The notes beneath the pieces were generated by a model. It was not told where the DNA came from. It searched no databases and saw nothing but the letters and a program-made list of their open reading frames with translations. DNA of 64,000 nucleotides from Actinomycetota bacterium (GTDB lineage Bacteria > Actinomycetota > Acidimicrobiia > Acidimicrobiales > Ilumatobacteraceae). A program made the position numbers and the translations under genes. Shown here piece after piece: positions 17,001 to 24,904 of this stretch. Within the stretch, counting starts at the first letter, position 1, and each line of letters opens with the position of its first letter. The stretch lies in assembly GCA_016871355.1 (NCBI GenBank), contig VFZC01000007.1:1-64000 (forward strand), in the 5' to 3' direction.

Positions 17001-18728
17001 GTGACATCAACGATTCGCTCCAGGAAGCGTCCTGGGGTTCTCTTCGGTGCCGTCGCCGTGACCATCGGTCTCGTGGCGGCAGCCTGCGGTGGTGACAACG
17101 GTGGTGGCGGAGAATCCGCTGACACCGTCGCTGCCGCCGAAACCACCGCTCCCACCGAGACCACCGACATCATCGATCCGATGACTGCGGTGACCCCCGG
17201 TGGCACCCTGACCATGGGCATCGAGGCCGAAACCTCCTCGCCGTGGCGTCCGTCCGAAATGGTGTGTGCCATTTCCTGTCACATGGTCGCCCGTACTGTG
17301 TACGACTCGCTCATGATCATTGGAGGCGACAACTCACCGGTGCCTTATCTGGCCTCGGGCATGGAACCTAACGAGGATTACACCGTCTGGCGGATCACCG
17401 CGCGAGCGGGAGTCAAGTTCCATGATGGAACCGATTTCGATGGAGCGGCGATCGCCGAGAACATCGGTCGTCACAAGACGGCCCTGCTCACGGGTACGGC
17501 CATCAAGACGGTCACTGACATCTCGGTGGATTCGTCCGACCCGATGACCGCGATCGTCACTGTCGAGAAACCCTGGGCGACCTTCCCGTGGTACCTCACC
17601 GGCCAAATCGGCTACATGGCCTCGCCCACCTGGTTGCTCGCGTCCGATACCGACGAGGCGTTACGCGCCCAACCAGTCGGAACGGGTCCTTTCGTGTATT
17701 CAGACTACAAGCCGAACGAGTACTACACGGGCACGAAAAACGCCAACTACTGGAACGCCCCGTTCCCGTATCTCGATGAAATCACGCTCATCCCGATTGC
17801 GGACAGCCTCAAACGTCGCGATGCCCTCAAGGCCGGCGATGTCGACGTTGTCCACACCACGAATGGCGAAGTTATCAATGAGTTCCGATCCGGGTTAGAC
17901 GGCTTCTCGTCGGTAGAAATCACCAATAACGCAGAGACTGGCTACACCTTGCTGCACGTCACGCAGGAAGGATCGCCGCTCAACGATCGTCGAATCCGTT
18001 GTGCTCTGGCCAATGCCACTGACAACGACATCATCAACGAAGTGGTCTCCTTCGGCGTGAACGAATTGGCCAACGGCCCGTTCTCTCCAGGCCAGGTGGG
18101 CAACCTTGAGGACTCCGGCTACCCGCTCGTCCAAGACATGGCCAAGGCTCAGGCCTTGATCGCCGAGTACAAGGCGGAGAACCCCGGTGAGTTGAAGATC
18201 TCTCTGGCCACCACTAATGACGCCACGAACCTGGTGGTCGCTCAGTACCAAAAGGACTTCTACGAGGAGGCCGGAATCGACGAAGTCACCATCGACCAGA
18301 TCGACCAGGGCCAGTACATCGTCACCGCATTGCTCGGAAACTTCCAGGTGTTCCAGTGGCGTAATCACGGCGGTGTCGATCTCGACCAGCAGTACATCTG
18401 GTGGCACAGTTCGTCAGCCCTGGATATCGGATCGCTGGCTTTGAACTTCGGTCGAATCAAAGACCCGAAGCTGGACGAGTTGCTCGATGCGAATCGAGCA
18501 ACCGTCGATCCGGCCGAGAAGAAGCAGATCGCCGAAGACGTGAACCGACTCTTCGCCACTGAGTGCTACAACCTTTGGGGTGCCTACACCACGTGGTTGA
18601 TCGCTTTTAAGAGCGGAGTTATGGGCCTCGACGCTGCCAACCTCACGACACCGGAGGGTGCCCGCGCAGTCGAGGGAGCCGGCATCGCCGGGTCCTTCTT
18701 CCCGCACACGATCTGGAGACAGCAGTAA
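17001..18728 (+). CDS. Family 5 peptide/nickel-type ABC substrate-binding lipoprotein
   Basis: 575-residue extracytoplasmic solute-binding protein. A basic N-terminus and hydrophobic signal end in the lipobox VAAAC (Cys about residue 30), then a Gly-rich linker and a Thr/Glu-rich spacer. The body contains PYLASGMEPNEDYTVWRI, GVKFHDGTDFDGAAIAENI and QPVGTGPFVYSDYKPNEYY, which are typical SBP_bac_5 landmarks. It would deliver oligopeptides or another bulky solute to the permeases below. It is first of five co-directional genes. Base composition is markedly more A/T-rich than in neighbouring genes (for example 31 G+C of 60 at 17881-17940). Confidence 0.92.
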   Translation: MTSTIRSRKRPGVLFGAVAVTIGLVAAACGGDNGGGGESADTVAAAETTAPTETTDIIDPMTAVTPGGTLTMGIEAETSSPWRPSEMVCAISCHMVARTVYDSLMIIGGDNSPVPYLASGMEPNEDYTVWRITARAGVKFHDGTDFDGAAIAENIGRHKTALLTGTAIKTVTDISVDSSDPMTAIVTVEKPWATFPWYLTGQIGYMASPTWLLASDTDEALRAQPVGTGPFVYSDYKPNEYYTGTKNANYWNAPFPYLDEITLIPIADSLKRRDALKAGDVDVVHTTNGEVINEFRSGLDGFSSVEITNNAETGYTLLHVTQEGSPLNDRRIRCALANATDNDIINEVVSFGVNELANGPFSPGQVGNLEDSGYPLVQDMAKAQALIAEYKAENPGELKISLATTNDATNLVVAQYQKDFYEEAGIDEVTIDQIDQGQYIVTALLGNFQVFQWRNHGGVDLDQQYIWWHSSSALDIGSLALNFGRIKDPKLDELLDANRATVDPAEKKQIAEDVNRLFATECYNLWGAYTTWLIAFKSGVMGLDAANLTTPEGARAVEGAGIAGSFFPHTIWRQQ

Positions 18729-18767
18729 GCACCCGATGGCCAGCGACACCGTGGAGGCGCCGAACCG

Positions 18768-19730
18768 ATGAGATACTTCCTGCGGAAACTTTTGCAGTTG
18801 GTAATCGTCGTTTTCGCCGTGACCTTCACGGTGTCACTGGCACTGGGGGCCATTCCCTACGCCGAGGAACGCATCATTGCCGCCAAGGGCAGTGGTGCCA
18901 TTAACGAGGAGGAAAAGAACAAACTCCTCGACTCGTTGAATCTTCGTGAGCCGACCCTCGTCCAATACGGTTACTTTGTCGGCGATTTAGTGACCCTCGA
19001 CTGGGGAGTCACCCTCAACGGTAACCAACCAATCAGCACCTCGATTTCCGATGGGTTGGGGATCTCGCTGCGACTGATGATCTACGGGCAGTTGGTCGCC
19101 TTACTCATCGCCATCCCAGCGGCAGTTTTCGCCGCGTATCGAAGTGGCGGGTTGTTCGATCGTTTCTCGACGACTGTGTCGTTCGGTTTCATCTCCACGC
19201 CGAATTACGTGTTGGCCACAATTCTCGGCCTCCTATTTACCGTGCGTTGGAAGCTGTTTCCGGCCATATCCACAGACGTTGGCTTTTTCGAGGCGCCTTG
19301 GGACCACTTCAGGAACTTCTTCCTCCCCACGATCGTTTTAGCGCTCCCGCTCGCCGGCGCCTACATGCGTCTTCTTCGCTCTGACTTGGTCAACACCCTG
19401 CAGTCCGATTTCATCACCACTGCCCGAGCCAAGGGCGTGAGCACCCCGCGCATATTGTTCGGTCACGCTTTGCGGCCGTCGCTCTTTTCCCTCGTCACGG
19501 CCGCTGCCGTCAACGTCGGCGCGCTGGTGGGTGGTTCAGTCGTGGTCGAGACGGCGTTCAATCTCAACGGCTTGGGACGTCGCACAGTGCTTGGCATTTT
19601 CGCCTCCGAGTTTCGCCTCGTACAGATCACCGTCGTGATTCTCGCGCTCGTTTACGTGATCACCAATTTCTTGGTCGACATCTTGTACGGATTCCTCGAC
19701 CCTCGTGTCCGTGTCGGACGGTTGGGTTAG
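18768..19730 (+). CDS. ABC transporter permease (DppB/OppB type)
   Basis: 320-residue integral membrane subunit. The N-terminal helix (residues about 7-30), the large periplasmic loop after it and the C-terminal DILYGFLDPRVRVG are the usual DppB layout. The EAA coupling loop TARAKGVSTPRILFGHALRP is present. A weak ribosome site (GTGGAGG) lies 11 nt before the ATG, and the gene follows the binding-protein gene by 39 bp. It has three TTA leucine codons (FVGDL, VALL and IVL), unusual beside the strongly G/C-ending codons of most window genes, and 30 G+C of 60 at 19201-19260. Confidence 0.93.
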   Translation: MRYFLRKLLQLVIVVFAVTFTVSLALGAIPYAEERIIAAKGSGAINEEEKNKLLDSLNLREPTLVQYGYFVGDLVTLDWGVTLNGNQPISTSISDGLGISLRLMIYGQLVALLIAIPAAVFAAYRSGGLFDRFSTTVSFGFISTPNYVLATILGLLFTVRWKLFPAISTDVGFFEAPWDHFRNFFLPTIVLALPLAGAYMRLLRSDLVNTLQSDFITTARAKGVSTPRILFGHALRPSLFSLVTAAAVNVGALVGGSVVVETAFNLNGLGRRTVLGIFASEFRLVQITVVILALVYVITNFLVDILYGFLDPRVRVGRLG

Positions 19731-19740
19731 GACGATCACC

Positions 19741-20733
19741 TTGACCGACACCGCTACTCCCGATCCTTCATACGATCAACCGACTCAGCCCCGATTCAGG
19801 CGCCGGGGCCGCATCACCATATGGGTGTCGAGCGCTTGGCTTCTTTTCATCGTGTTCTCGGCGGTCGGCGCATCATTCCTTCCGTACGTCAACCATTCCT
19901 GTGACCAATTCGAGAACGAGAACCTCTGCACCACCCATGTCGAGACCAATCCACTCCTCGCCGAGCGGCCCCCCTCCTGGGCCCTCTTCTCTGAGACCAC
20001 TCGACCGATCGTTGGAGATGCACCTGAACGCTTCGGGCTGTTCGGCACCGACACCAATGGCTACGACCTGTTCAGTCGAACCATGTTCGGTGCCCGCAAT
20101 TCACTGCTCATCGGCGCACTGTCGATTCTTTTCGGCATCCTGATCGGGGGAATCCTCGGGCTCGTTGCTGGTTACATGGGTAAACGGGTCGACAAAGTGA
20201 TCGACACGATCATGAACATTTTCCTGGCGTTTCCGGCTCTGCTTCTGGCCATCTTCATCGTCGGATTCTTCGACAGTTCGACCACGACCGAGGCCAAATC
20301 GCGGTCGATCGCGCCGATCGTCATTGCTCTGGTCATTCTGTCGATTCCACCGATCGCCCGGTTGGTTCGGGCAAATACCATCGTTTTTGCGCAGCGGGAG
20401 TTCGTACTGGCCGCCCGCGGTCTCGGAGCCAAGAACGGTCGAATCATCGTGCGCGAGATTCTGCCCAACGTGATGCCGGCCATGGTCACCTTCGCGATCA
20501 CTGGCATGGCCATCCTCGTCGTGGCCGAGGGAGCCTTGGCCTACCTCGGTCTGTCAGTCACCGCGCCTACCCCGACTTGGGGTGCGATGATCTTTGGGGG
20601 GCAAACTAAACTCGAAACCGCCTGGTGGATCTCGATCATGCCGTCCATCATCCTCTTTGTCACCGTCTTGGCCATCAACCTGCTTGGTGATGCGTTGAGT
20701 GAGAAGTTCCGAATTCGTGAGGCGATCGGATGA
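19741..20733 (+). CDS. ABC transporter permease (DppC/OppC type)
   Basis: Second membrane subunit, about 330 residues, with a cytoplasmic N-terminus, a first helix near residues 27-45 and the FGTDTNGYDLFSR segment diagnostic of DppC/OppC. The coupling loop is LAARGLGAKNGRIIVREILP. I prefer the TTG at 19741, with AGGA (19729-19732) 8 nt upstream, because the protein then begins MTDTATPDPS. In-frame GTG codons at 19705 and 19711 lie inside the preceding gene and are alternatives. The stop overlaps the next ATG by 4 nt. Confidence 0.88.
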   Translation: MTDTATPDPSYDQPTQPRFRRRGRITIWVSSAWLLFIVFSAVGASFLPYVNHSCDQFENENLCTTHVETNPLLAERPPSWALFSETTRPIVGDAPERFGLFGTDTNGYDLFSRTMFGARNSLLIGALSILFGILIGGILGLVAGYMGKRVDKVIDTIMNIFLAFPALLLAIFIVGFFDSSTTTEAKSRSIAPIVIALVILSIPPIARLVRANTIVFAQREFVLAARGLGAKNGRIIVREILPNVMPAMVTFAITGMAILVVAEGALAYLGLSVTAPTPTWGAMIFGGQTKLETAWWISIMPSIILFVTVLAINLLGDALSEKFRIREAIG

Positions 20734-21785
20734 GCACGCTGCAGACCGCGGTACGCCGCGAAACCGGCACATTGTTGGAGATCGAGGATCTCGCCACTCA
20801 TTTCGCCACTCCCGGCGGAGTCGTGCGTGCGGTCGATGGCGTCACTTTTTCGCTCGACCACGGCCAGCGCCTCGGCATCGTGGGCGAGTCGGGTTGCGGC
20901 AAGACGATCCTGTCGCGCTCGATCATGGGCCTGCTCCCCCGTCGCAACGTGATCCGCAAGGGGTCGGTGCTCTTCGAGGGAACCGAGCTCACCACCATGA
21001 GCCTCAAGGATCGCCAGAAGATCTGGGGCGCCGAGATGGCGATGATCTTCCAGGATCCAATGACGTCGCTCAATCCGGTCATGAAGATCGGCAAGCAGTT
21101 GGCCGAACCGCTGCGCATTCACCTGGGTTCCACCCGCGAGAACGCTCAGGAGATCGTGCTCAAGCTCCTCCAAGACGTCGGGATTCCCGAGCCCGAGAAG
21201 CGCCTCGAGCAGTACGCGCACGAACTATCGGGTGGGATGCGTCAGCGCATCATGATCGCCATGGCGTTGGCTTGTGGGCCGTCGGTGTTGTTCGCCGACG
21301 AACCCACCACCGCGCTCGACGTCACGGTGCAGGCTCAGATCCTCGACCTCATCGAAGACCAGTGTCGTGAACGCGAAATGGCCCTCGTGCTCGTCACCCA
21401 CGATCTGGGTGTGGTGGCCGGCCATACCGACCAGATCATCGTGATGTACGCCGGCAAGATCGTCGAGATCGCCCCCACCGCCACGCTGTTCTCGAAGATG
21501 AAGATGCCCTATACCGAGGCTCTCTTCCAGAGCATTCCGAAACTCGCCGATCCGAGCCACACCCGACTCACGACCATCGGCGGTCGTCCACCGAACCTGG
21601 TTGCTCCGCCCGATGGCTGCAGCTTCAGTCCGCGCTGCCCCTACGCCACCGACACCTGCACCAAGGTCGAGCCCGAACTGCAGCAGGCCGAACCGGGACA
21701 CCTCTTCGCCTGCCATTATCCCGTGGGTTCCGATCGCTGGAACGAGGTCCAGGTGTCGCTGGGTCGTCGCTCGGGAGGACACTGA
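20730..21785 (+). CDS. Peptide-type ABC transporter ATPase (DppD/OppD type)
   Basis: 351-residue ATPase. Walker A is VGESGCGKT, the Q-loop MIFQDPMTSLNPV, the signature ELSGGMRQRIMIAMAL, and Walker B is VLFADEPTTALD with LVTHDLGVVAG. The C-terminal oligopeptide-transporter domain carries CSFSPRCPYATDTC, the three-Cys pattern that is an iron-sulfur or metal site in some Dpp/Opp ATPases. It is coupled to the permease by an ATGA overlap. Unlike the three genes before it, its codons are typical of the window (41 G+C of 60 at 20881-20940). Confidence 0.95.
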   Translation: MSTLQTAVRRETGTLLEIEDLATHFATPGGVVRAVDGVTFSLDHGQRLGIVGESGCGKTILSRSIMGLLPRRNVIRKGSVLFEGTELTTMSLKDRQKIWGAEMAMIFQDPMTSLNPVMKIGKQLAEPLRIHLGSTRENAQEIVLKLLQDVGIPEPEKRLEQYAHELSGGMRQRIMIAMALACGPSVLFADEPTTALDVTVQAQILDLIEDQCREREMALVLVTHDLGVVAGHTDQIIVMYAGKIVEIAPTATLFSKMKMPYTEALFQSIPKLADPSHTRLTTIGGRPPNLVAPPDGCSFSPRCPYATDTCTKVEPELQQAEPGHLFACHYPVGSDRWNEVQVSLGRRSGGH

Positions 21786-22810
21786 TGGCTGGTACGGGTC
21801 ACGCCCATCTCCGCGGCGACGCACTGTTGTCGGTGCGCGATCTCGTCGTCGAGTTCCCGGTCGGTCGTACAGGGCTCAAGGTCAACGCCGTGTCGGGTAT
21901 CTCGTTCGACGCCCAGAAGGGTGAGACCCTCGGCGTCGTGGGTGAGTCGGGTTGCGGAAAGAGCACCACCGGCCGCGCCATCATGCAGATTCCGCGCCCC
22001 AAGAGCGGCGAGGTCACATTCGACGGTCAGGACCTGATGCAAGCCGATACCGAGACCATCCGTCGACTGCGCACCAATATTCAGATGATCTTCCAGGATC
22101 CGATTTCGTCCCTCAACCCTCGTCGAAGCGTGCGCGACATCGTGCTCGAACCGCTCAACATCTGGAAGGTCGGCACCAAGGAAGAGCGCCTCGCGCGTGT
22201 GAATAAGGTGCTCGAGGACGTCGGCATCGATCCGGCCGTGGCGGCCGACCGTCGCCCGTACCAGTTCAGTGGTGGGCAGTGTCAGCGCATCAGTATCGCC
22301 CGCGCGCTCGTTCTCGAACCGAAGATGATCATCTGTGACGAGCCGGTATCGGCCCTCGACGTGAGCGTGCAGGCTCAGGTGCTCAACCTGCTCGAAGACC
22401 TCAAGCGCGACTACAGCCTCACCCTCATGTTCATCGCCCACGACCTGGCCGTGGTGAAGAACATTTCCGATCGCGTGGCCGTGATGTACCTGGGCAAGAT
22501 GTGCGAAATCGCACCCAGCGACGACCTCTACCGTGCCCCGGCTCACCACTACACCAACGTGCTGCTGTCGAGTATCCCGGTGGCCGACCCGACCGTCACC
22601 GTCGCGACACAGCGAGTGCAAGGCGAACCACCCTCACCGGTGTTGCCGCCGGCCGGCTGTCGCTTCAATCCGCGTTGTCCGGCCGCGACCGATCGCTGCC
22701 GGACCGAGGAGCCGGAGATACGCGAGGTGGCCCCCAACCACTTCGTGGCCTGTCACCATCCGATTCACGGTGGCGAGGCTCCGGTGTCGGTGCGTTCTAC
22801 CGGTTCTTGA
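21785..22810 (+). CDS. Peptide-type ABC transporter ATPase (DppF/OppF type)
   Basis: 341-residue second ATPase forming the nucleotide-binding heterodimer with the preceding subunit. Walker A is VGESGCGKST, the Q-loop MIFQDPISSLNPR, the signature QFSGGQCQRISIARAL, and Walker B is MIICDEPVSALD followed by FIAHDLAVVKN. The C-terminal CRFNPRCPAATDRC is the metal-binding-like region. The start overlaps the previous stop by one base (TGATG). It ends the operon and overlaps the tail of the convergent enoyl-CoA hydratase by 14 bp. Composition is typical of the window. Confidence 0.95.
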   Translation: MAGTGHAHLRGDALLSVRDLVVEFPVGRTGLKVNAVSGISFDAQKGETLGVVGESGCGKSTTGRAIMQIPRPKSGEVTFDGQDLMQADTETIRRLRTNIQMIFQDPISSLNPRRSVRDIVLEPLNIWKVGTKEERLARVNKVLEDVGIDPAVAADRRPYQFSGGQCQRISIARALVLEPKMIICDEPVSALDVSVQAQVLNLLEDLKRDYSLTLMFIAHDLAVVKNISDRVAVMYLGKMCEIAPSDDLYRAPAHHYTNVLLSSIPVADPTVTVATQRVQGEPPSPVLPPAGCRFNPRCPAATDRCRTEEPEIREVAPNHFVACHHPIHGGEAPVSVRSTGS

Positions 22811-23603
22811 ACTCGGGCGCGCGCTTCTCCATGAACGCGCGCATGGCCTCACGAGCGTCATCGGTGTGCGACGACATGATCTGCTGACGATTCTCCAAGT
22901 CGATCGCCGCCTGCATGCCCGGGATCTCGAGGGCCGACCACATCGCTTCTTTCGTGAGAGACACTCCGAACGGCGTGTTGGCGATCACCTGATCGGCCTT
23001 GGCCAATGCGGCTGCCATGAGTTGATCGTCGGCCACCACGTCGACCAGCAGTCCGATCCGTAGTGCTTCGGCCGAATCAAAGATGCGGCCCGTCAACATG
23101 AGCTCTTGAGCCCGTGACGCCCCCACGATGCGCGGCAGCAGCCACGACGTACCGATGTCGCACGCCGAGAACCCGATGCGCACGAAGGCCACGTTGAACT
23201 TCGACGACTGACCACCCAAGCGGATGTCGCTGGCGAGCACCAGAGCCAACCCACCGCCAGCGGCCGCGCCGTTGACCGCCGCGATGATCGGTTGGGGCAA
23301 TGCGCGCATGTGAGTGACGAGGCTCGCGATGTGCTTCTGAGTCGCCAGGCCGCGTTGGGTGGGTCCGAGATGGGCCGCGTGCGGCGGATCGCCGTATCCG
23401 GTGAGATCGAGGCCAGCGCAGAAACCCCGACCCGCCCCGGTGAGGATCACGACACGACACTCGGGGTCCACTGCGATGCGGTCGAGGTGAGCGTGCAAGT
23501 CGCTCACGAGTTCGGACGTGAGTGCGTTCAACCGGTCGGGACGATTCAGACGTAGGACTTCGACACCGGGCTGGGGCTTTTCGACCACGATCACAGAACT
23601 CAT
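22797..23603 (-). CDS. Enoyl-CoA hydratase/isomerase family protein
   Basis: 268-residue crotonase-fold protein. The oxyanion-hole pieces are GRGFCAGLDLTGYG and VNGAAAGGGLALVLASDIR. The second catalytic region reads FVRIGFSACDIGTSWLLPR, in which an Asp rather than Glu occupies the usual acid position. The reaction could therefore be hydration, isomerisation or thioester hydrolysis. It would act in acyl-CoA catabolism, but no other beta-oxidation gene is adjacent. The ATG at 23603 has CAAACT 6 nt upstream. Confidence 0.88.
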   Translation of the reverse strand: MSSVIVVEKPQPGVEVLRLNRPDRLNALTSELVSDLHAHLDRIAVDPECRVVILTGAGRGFCAGLDLTGYGDPPHAAHLGPTQRGLATQKHIASLVTHMRALPQPIIAAVNGAAAGGGLALVLASDIRLGGQSSKFNVAFVRIGFSACDIGTSWLLPRIVGASRAQELMLTGRIFDSAEALRIGLLVDVVADDQLMAAALAKADQVIANTPFGVSLTKEAMWSALEIPGMQAAIDLENRQQIMSSHTDDAREAMRAFMEKRAPEFKNR

Positions 23604-23609
23604 CTCCGC

Positions 23610-23615
23610 AGTTTG
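23610..23615 (-). promoter_or_regulatory. Leaderless-type -10 box of the enoyl-CoA hydratase gene
   Basis: CAAACT on the minus strand, 6 nt before the ATG at 23603. Confidence 0.4.
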
Positions 23616-23680
23616 GCCTTCCCCGAGCGGCCGCGACGCATCGTGTTAGCGTCTCCTTGCTCGCTTCGGCCGGCCGACCC

Positions 23681-24904
23681 ATGAACGATTCGCGCGACTC
23701 TCTCGTCTGGCGACTGGCCCTCCGGCACGCCGCCATCGCCTATGTCGTGTCGCGCCTCTGCGTCATCGCCGGAGCGGCCATCGTCGGTGCCGAGTTGCGG
23801 GCCGACGACAACAAGATCCGCGAACGACTGATCTGGGGCTACTTCACCAAACCCGACCCGCACGCGCGCGAAGCGGTGCTCCCCCGCTCGGCCACGTCGA
23901 TGATCCTCGACGTACTCACCTCGTGGGACGGCATCTGGTACATGCGGATCGTCCGTCGGGGGTACCCGTCGTTCGTCCCCGACGGCATCACGTACGACGA
24001 CCCCGAAGCACGAGTCGCCTTCTTTCCGGCCTATCCCGGACTCGTTCGTGCCGTCGACCGAGTTCTTCCCGGCGGCGACACCTTCGCCGCTCTCTTCCTC
24101 AACCTGCTCCTCGGTGCGGTCTTCATCGTTCTGGTGGGTCTTCTGACCCGCGCGTGGTTCGGCGCCGAGCATGCCCGGGTGGCCATGGTGCTCACCGCGA
24201 TCTTCCCCGGGAGTTTCGTGCTGTCATTCGCCTACAGCGAGGCCCTCCTCCTCGTGCTGGCCGCCGCGTGCCTGTTGGCCCTCACTCGCGAGAAATGGTT
24301 ACTGGCTGGCGTGCTGGCCGCTGTCGCCACCACGACGCGGCCCAACGGCATCGCCGTGGTGGCCGCGTGCGCCATCGCGTCACTCATCGCGATCCGAACC
24401 AAACGCCAATGGTCATCGCTCGTCGCACCACTGCTCGCGCCGGTCGGATTCGTCTTCTTCCAGTGGTGGATCGATCGCCATACCGGCGAATCGCGCGTGT
24501 GGTTCCGCGTACAGGGAGAGGCCTGGAAAGAAGGGGCCTCGTTCGGCCTCACGGCCATCCGTAACACCCTCGAAGCATTCACCAAACCACTCACGTCACC
24601 CACCGACCTCATCACGGCCGTGTCGTTCTTGTGCACCATCTTCTTGGTCTGGATCGCCTGGCGCCGTGGCCTGCCTCCTGTGGCCGCGGCGTACAGCGCG
24701 GTGATCATGGCCCTCATGCTGCTACCGGCCACCGTCACGGCCCGCCCGCGTTTCTTGTTCACCGCGTTTCCGCTCGTGATCGTGGCCGCCCTGTGGCTCG
24801 ATAGCGACAAGCGCAAACACTGGTGGCCCTATGTGATGGCCACGTCCGGCGCCGGGTTGGTCGCACTCACCGCGCTGTACGGCGTGTACGGAGCGATCCC
24901 TTGA
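23681..24904 (+). CDS. GT-C membrane mannosyltransferase (PIG-V-like)
   Basis: 407-residue polytopic membrane protein. The first external loop has TSWDGIWYMRIVRRGYP, with the Trp-Asp-Gly-x-Trp-Tyr signature of PIG-V/PMT-type GT-C enzymes, and is followed by PEARVAFFPAYPGLVRAVD. About ten hydrophobic segments follow. It would transfer a sugar from a polyprenyl-phosphate donor outside the membrane; mannose is only a family-based guess. I chose the ATG at 23681, since upstream in-frame sequence runs into the divergent gene. Its stop overlaps the next gene's TTG, opening a three-gene glycan operon. Confidence 0.8.
   Translation: MNDSRDSLVWRLALRHAAIAYVVSRLCVIAGAAIVGAELRADDNKIRERLIWGYFTKPDPHAREAVLPRSATSMILDVLTSWDGIWYMRIVRRGYPSFVPDGITYDDPEARVAFFPAYPGLVRAVDRVLPGGDTFAALFLNLLLGAVFIVLVGLLTRAWFGAEHARVAMVLTAIFPGSFVLSFAYSEALLLVLAAACLLALTREKWLLAGVLAAVATTTRPNGIAVVAACAIASLIAIRTKRQWSSLVAPLLAPVGFVFFQWWIDRHTGESRVWFRVQGEAWKEGASFGLTAIRNTLEAFTKPLTSPTDLITAVSFLCTIFLVWIAWRRGLPPVAAAYSAVIMALMLLPATVTARPRFLFTAFPLVIVAALWLDSDKRKHWWPYVMATSGAGLVALTALYGVYGAIP

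Noticed and set aside
23522-23680. N-terminal extension of the PIG-V-like protein
   Set aside because: The extra 53 residues overlap the divergent enoyl-CoA hydratase gene and resemble no membrane-protein N-terminus. The ATG at 23681 is followed directly by the first hydrophobic region.
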